A DNA stretch of 64,000 bases, from positions 248,001 to 312,000 of the forward strand of contig NZ_FNAG01000001.1 in NCBI RefSeq assembly GCF_900101825.1. Direction: 5' to 3'. Shown here piece after piece: positions 60,899-64,000 of the stretch. The position numbers and the translations under genes were made by a program. This DNA is from Aquimonas voraii. Its GTDB lineage: Bacteria; Pseudomonadota; Gammaproteobacteria; Xanthomonadales; Xanthomonadaceae. Within the stretch, counting starts at the first letter, position 1. Each line of letters starts with the position of its first letter. Under the pieces are notes generated by a model. It made no database searches. It worked only from the letters and a program-made list of their open reading frames with translations, and was not told the origin of the DNA.

Positions 60899-61865
60899 GC
60901 TCTCCCGGGCGCGCGAAACGCTGTGGCGCTGGCTGCTGGAGCGCGGATACGCCAGCGGCGAAGCGCCCGCGCCTGCGCCCGCCCCGGTCTGGTACCTCGG
61001 CCTGATGCTCGGCGCTGCCGCCTGGGTCTCCGGCCTGCTGCTGATGCTGGTGACCGTGCTGGTGTGGAACGTCAGCGGCACCGGGTCGCTGCTGCCGTTG
61101 GCCCTGCTGTGGGGTGTGCCCGGGCTCCTGCTGCTGCGGGTGGAGGGGCTTGGCGTGTTTCCCTGGCAACTGGGGCTGTCCCTGCTGGTGGCCGCCGAAT
61201 GCGCGGCGGTGGCGGCGCTGGGCAGCGCGCTCGATCGCGCCGAGCCGACCCTGTTCGCCAGCGCCCTGCTGTTCGTCGCGCTCACCCTGGTCGCTTCGCG
61301 GCCGGCCGCGCGCGTGCTCAACGCACTGGCGGCCTGCATCGCCTGGGTGATGGCCCTGCGCTGGAGTCTGCTGGGTGAGCCCTGGCTCTACTGGCGCGCG
61401 GAGGCGCCGCCCTCGCTGGCGACGGCCCTGCTGGTCTGGCTGCTCTGTTGGGGGCCGATGCTGCTGGCGGTCGTGTGGATCGCGCGCAGCGAATCGCGCT
61501 GGATGGCCACGCCCTGGGCCGAACCGCTGCGTGCCGCCCTGGTCGGCGTGATCCTTGCCTTGGCCTTCGCCACGCCCCTGTCCGACCCCTTTGGTGGCCT
61601 GCTGCTGCGCGAGAGCGACGGCAGTCGCGACTGGCTGGCGCTGTGGCCGCTGCTGTCCCTGCTCGCGGCCGGCGCCGCTGCGGCGGTGGCCTTCCAGCAG
61701 CGTCCGCGTCTGCTGCTCGGCGCCTGTCTGCTGGGCCTGCTGGTGCACGTGGCGGGCTTCTACTTCGCGCTGGGCGTGAGCCTGCTGGCGAAGTCACTGC
61801 TGCTGATGACGATGGGTGCGGTGCTGCTCGGCCTTGCATACCGACTGCGCGAGGGGCGCGAATGA
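60888..61865 (+). CDS. DUF4401 membrane protein
   Basis: A 325-residue polytopic protein with about nine to ten hydrophobic helices. A short N-terminal cytoplasmic helix (LSRARETLWRWLLERGYASG) precedes them. Conserved-looking segments are VWYLGLMLGAAAWVSGLLLMLV, HVAGFYFALGVSLLAKSLLLMTMGAVLLGL and the charged C-terminus YRLREGRE. No enzymatic motif is visible. It is always encoded between DUF2157 and GDYXXLXY genes where I recall this module, suggesting a complex in the inner membrane. Confidence 0.86.
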   Translation: MTAELSRARETLWRWLLERGYASGEAPAPAPAPVWYLGLMLGAAAWVSGLLLMLVTVLVWNVSGTGSLLPLALLWGVPGLLLLRVEGLGVFPWQLGLSLLVAAECAAVAALGSALDRAEPTLFASALLFVALTLVASRPAARVLNALAACIAWVMALRWSLLGEPWLYWRAEAPPSLATALLVWLLCWGPMLLAVVWIARSESRWMATPWAEPLRAALVGVILALAFATPLSDPFGGLLLRESDGSRDWLALWPLLSLLAAGAAAAVAFQQRPRLLLGACLLGLLVHVAGFYFALGVSLLAKSLLLMTMGAVLLGLAYRLREGRE

Positions 61866-62428
61866 ATACCGTGCCGGACACGAGGGTGGGGCACGCGTCG
61901 CCAGGAGCCGCGGCCCCGCGCGAGCAGCTCTGGGCGCGCGCTTGGACCCTGCTCGCCGCGGCGCTGGTGCTGGGCGCACTCAACTGGGCCTGGGCGGGCA
62001 AGGCCTGGATCGTCGCCCAGGGCCGCGAGGTGCGGGTGCCGCTGGCGCCGATCGACCCGCGCTCGCTGATGCAGGGCGACTACATGGCCCTGCGCTTCGG
62101 TCTCGCCGAGCAGATCGAGAACGCGCGCCTGCAGGGCTGGGTTTCGGCCGATGCCGCCGCGGTGCACGAGGGCGGTTTCGGACGTGCGCCAGTCAGGGTC
62201 GATGCGGCCGGCGTGGTCGAACTCGACTGGGGCAACCCCAGCCCCGAACTCAGCCTGCGCTACCGCCTGCGTCAGGGCCGCGTGTGGCTGGGCACCAACG
62301 CCTTCTTCTTCGAGGAGGGCGAGGCGGAACGCTACCGCGACGCGCGCTTCGGCGTGTTTCGCGTGGACCCGCACAGCGGCGAGACGGTGCTGGTGGGGCT
62401 GGCCGATGCCGAGGGCAAACGCCTCTAG
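61862..62428 (+). CDS. GDYXXLXY-domain protein
   Basis: A 188-residue protein with one N-terminal transmembrane helix (about 28-50) and a periplasm-facing domain. The naming motif is GDYMALRF (72-79), preceded by VPLAPIDPRSLMQ. A beta-rich remainder (RVWLGTNAFFFEEGEAERYRDARFGVFRVDPHSGETVLVGLADAEG) resembles a signal-peptidase-like or sensory fold, but this is only an impression. ATG 61862 overlaps the DUF4401 stop. It is the third component of the module; no function is established. Confidence 0.88.
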   Translation: MNTVPDTRVGHASPGAAAPREQLWARAWTLLAAALVLGALNWAWAGKAWIVAQGREVRVPLAPIDPRSLMQGDYMALRFGLAEQIENARLQGWVSADAAAVHEGGFGRAPVRVDAAGVVELDWGNPSPELSLRYRLRQGRVWLGTNAFFFEEGEAERYRDARFGVFRVDPHSGETVLVGLADAEGKRL

Positions 62429-62527
62429 CGCAACTCAGCCCCGCATCGACGGAAGCCGCAGGCTGATCGATGCCAGCCGGGACAGCGTGGGCCTGAGTTC
62501 CATGGGCCGTCGCGGGCCTGGAGCAAG

Positions 62528-62666
62528 GCTGAAGAATTCAGCGTTGTCGCGCGCCACGGAGGGCGCGCCCGCGGATCGAGCACGTAAGTGCTTGATCCAG
62601 CGAAAGCGAGTCCGGACCTGCGGCGGACTCGCGATGACTGATCAAGGCCGGGATGGACTTGATCAG
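62528..62666. repeat. cluster of five consecutive hairpins
   Basis: Adjacent inverted repeats: GCTGAA/TTCAGC (62528-62542), GCGCGCC/GGCGCGC (62549-62568), GGATCGAGCAC/GTGCTTGATCC (62573-62598), GCGAGTCCG/CGGACTCGC (62606-62632) and CTGATCAAG/CTTGATCAG (62638-62666). They fill most of the gap between convergent genes. They could form a structured RNA or a dispersed DNA element, and may terminate transcription from both sides. Confidence 0.8.
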
Positions 62667-62673
62667 TGCTGCT

Positions 62674-64000
62674 CTAGGCGGAGACGCGGGCCTCGCTGAG
62701 GTTCTGGATGTGCTCGACAAAGGCACCGCGGGCTGACTCCGAATCGAACAGGTCGGGCAGGCGTCCGCGGATCGAATCTCGCAGGGCCTGCGCCTCGCCG
62801 GATTCGATCAGTTCGACGGCGCGGTCGGCGAGTTGGGCGGGGTCGTCCACGCTCAGACGCTCTCGCAGGCCGATGCGGGCGAGCATGGCGGCGGTCTGGC
62901 GGCCGCGCATGAAGCGGCCTGGGGAAGTCAGCACCGGCAGGCCGGCCTGCAGGGCGTCGAGGCTGGCATTGCCGCCGGAGAAGTGGCGGCTGTCCAGCAT
63001 CAGGTCGCAGGCGGCGTTGATCTGCAGGTAGCGGGCGCGGCTGCCGGTGGGCAGCCAGTGCAGGCGTGCAGAATCGATGCCCGCATGTTGCAGCCGCTGC
63101 GAGAGCGCTTCCTGCCAGGCGGGGCGGTCGTTGAAGAACAGCAGCTGCGCCTCGGGCAGGCGCCGCATCAGTTCGGCATACAGCGCATCGTTGTCCGGAT
63201 GCAGTTTGAACAGCGACTGCGGCGCCAGCAGCAGGGGGCCGCGTTCAGGCAGGCCGAGATCGGCGCGGGCGGCGGCCGGCGGCAATGGCGGGCGTCGGTA
63301 GTCCACGCCCAGGCCCGGCAGCAGGCGCAGCGGCTCGAGGTAGTGCGCAGCGGCGTCGGCGGGCTCCATCTCCGCACAGCTGAGGTAGGCGTCGAGACTG
63401 CGCAGGCCCGAGGTGACCGGATGTCCCCAGGCCATGGCTTGGCGTCGCGCCAGCCTGAGCGCCGCCAGCGGATACAGGCGCGAATCCATGCCCAGTTCGG
63501 GGTAGAGGATCAGGCCGGCGCTTTCCGCGTGCAGTCGTTCGGCCAGGGAATTGAGCGGCGTGGCCTCTTCGATGAAGTGGAAGCGGCTGGCAGCGGCGCC
63601 CATGCGCCCGGTCTCGGCATCGCGGCGCGGGCCGAGCTGGTAGAGCACGACCTCGAAGCCGGCCGCGCGCAGCCAGTCGATCCAGCCGCCGAAGTAGGCG
63701 CCGGCCGTGCAGTCGCGGAACACGCTGCCGACCAGCACGACACGCCTGGGGTAGGCGCAGGCCGGTGCTTCGGCGAACTGCGGCAGCACGGCCTGCGCGG
63801 CGTTCTGCATCAAGCGGCCCAGCTCGCGCATCAGCGCCGTGTCGTCCTCGCCCATGTAGGCCAAGGGGAAATGGCTCCAGGCCAGGTCATCGAGGGTCTG
63901 CCCACGCGCGGGGGCGTCCTGCAGCGCGCCCGCCAGGGTCTGCAGCGCTTCGCGCTGGCGCAGGCGCTCGGCCCGCAGCTGTGCGGCGTCGGTGTAGACC
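62674..64000 (-). CDS. SPINDLY/OGT-like glycosyltransferase, C-terminal part (5' end outside window)
   Basis: At least 442 residues are visible; the frame is open to the right edge, so the N-terminal part (usually TPR repeats) is missing. The C-terminal domain resembles bacterial O-GlcNAc-transferase-like proteins of the SPINDLY family (GHPVTSGLRSLDAYLSCAEMEP; LLAPQSLFKLHPDNDALYAELMRRLPEAQLLFFNDRP; CDLMLDSRHFSGGNASLDALQAGLPVLTSPG). The nucleotide-sugar binding region is near GNASLDALQAGLPV. These enzymes glycosylate serine/threonine of proteins or build surface glycans. The acceptor is not readable. The gene is convergent with the DUF2157 module. Confidence 0.83.
   Translation of the reverse strand, partial: VYTDAAQLRAERLRQREALQTLAGALQDAPARGQTLDDLAWSHFPLAYMGEDDTALMRELGRLMQNAAQAVLPQFAEAPACAYPRRVVLVGSVFRDCTAGAYFGGWIDWLRAAGFEVVLYQLGPRRDAETGRMGAAASRFHFIEEATPLNSLAERLHAESAGLILYPELGMDSRLYPLAALRLARRQAMAWGHPVTSGLRSLDAYLSCAEMEPADAAAHYLEPLRLLPGLGVDYRRPPLPPAAARADLGLPERGPLLLAPQSLFKLHPDNDALYAELMRRLPEAQLLFFNDRPAWQEALSQRLQHAGIDSARLHWLPTGSRARYLQINAACDLMLDSRHFSGGNASLDALQAGLPVLTSPGRFMRGRQTAAMLARIGLRERLSVDDPAQLADRAVELIESGEAQALRDSIRGRLPDLFDSESARGAFVEHIQNLSEARVSA

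Overview
The window is 64 kb of very GC-rich, densely packed chromosome from a gammaproteobacterium, most likely of the order Lysobacterales (Xanthomonadales). The clues are the purM/purN, DUF2066, CDP-alcohol transferase, AI-2E permease, hda block; the Xanthomonas-like OleC/OleD pair; a homodimeric pyruvate dehydrogenase E1; the pilA-pilB-pilC-pilD block; and intergenic GGGAATC-type heptamer arrays. No species can be named from the sequence alone. There are no insertion sequences, prophage genes or CRISPR arrays. One tRNA (Val, anticodon GAC) is present.

Layout. 1-10 kb: 3' part of uup (ABC-F ATPase), an algal-type vanadium haloperoxidase, a propeller-sensor diguanylate cyclase, and aceE. 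10-14 kb: tRNA-Val, sodB, then a translationally coupled grxD, SDR, marC run and a glycerophosphodiester phosphodiesterase. 14-21.8 kb (minus strand): a small secreted protein, the oleC-oleD-lysR operon, and an xthA, SGNH hydrolase, TonB receptor run. 22-31 kb: 3-hydroxybutyrate dehydrogenase, a secreted S9 peptidase, dcd, cysK and a large secreted nuclease. 31-40 kb: purM-purN-DUF3108, DUF2066, CDP-alcohol transferase, AI-2E permease and hda, a UPF0434 protein, and purE-purK.

40-57 kb is a type IV pilus region. It begins with an Lgt-like/thioredoxin fusion, followed by the minor pilin operon fimT-pilV-pilW-pilX-pilY1-pilE and a TfpX/TfpZ-type accessory protein. Two minus-strand membrane/lipid-type enzymes (a sulfatase-fold protein and a PmtA-like methyltransferase) follow. 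The block ends with pilA, which has a near-consensus sigma-54 promoter and its own terminator, and pilB-pilC-pilD. The prepilin peptidase PilD is expected to process every pilin-like protein encoded here, and PilB/PilC to drive assembly.

57-64 kb: two flavin monooxygenases of the ubiquinone pathway (ubiH and a UbiI/UbiF-like partner), an uncharacterised overlapping three-gene membrane module (DUF2157, DUF4401, GDYXXLXY), and the C-terminal part of a SPINDLY/OGT-like glycosyltransferase that runs off the right edge.

The most interesting items are the DUF2157-DUF4401-GDYXXLXY module, the haloperoxidase with Ala at the usual Ser of its vanadate pocket, the ole operon lacking oleA/oleB, an RcsB-box-like palindrome in front of the propeller-GGDEF gene, the Lgt-like/TlpA fusion preceded by an octamer microsatellite where a ribosome binding site is expected, a nested inverted repeat upstream of pilA, and several structured intergenic repeat elements, notably five consecutive hairpins at 62528-62666.
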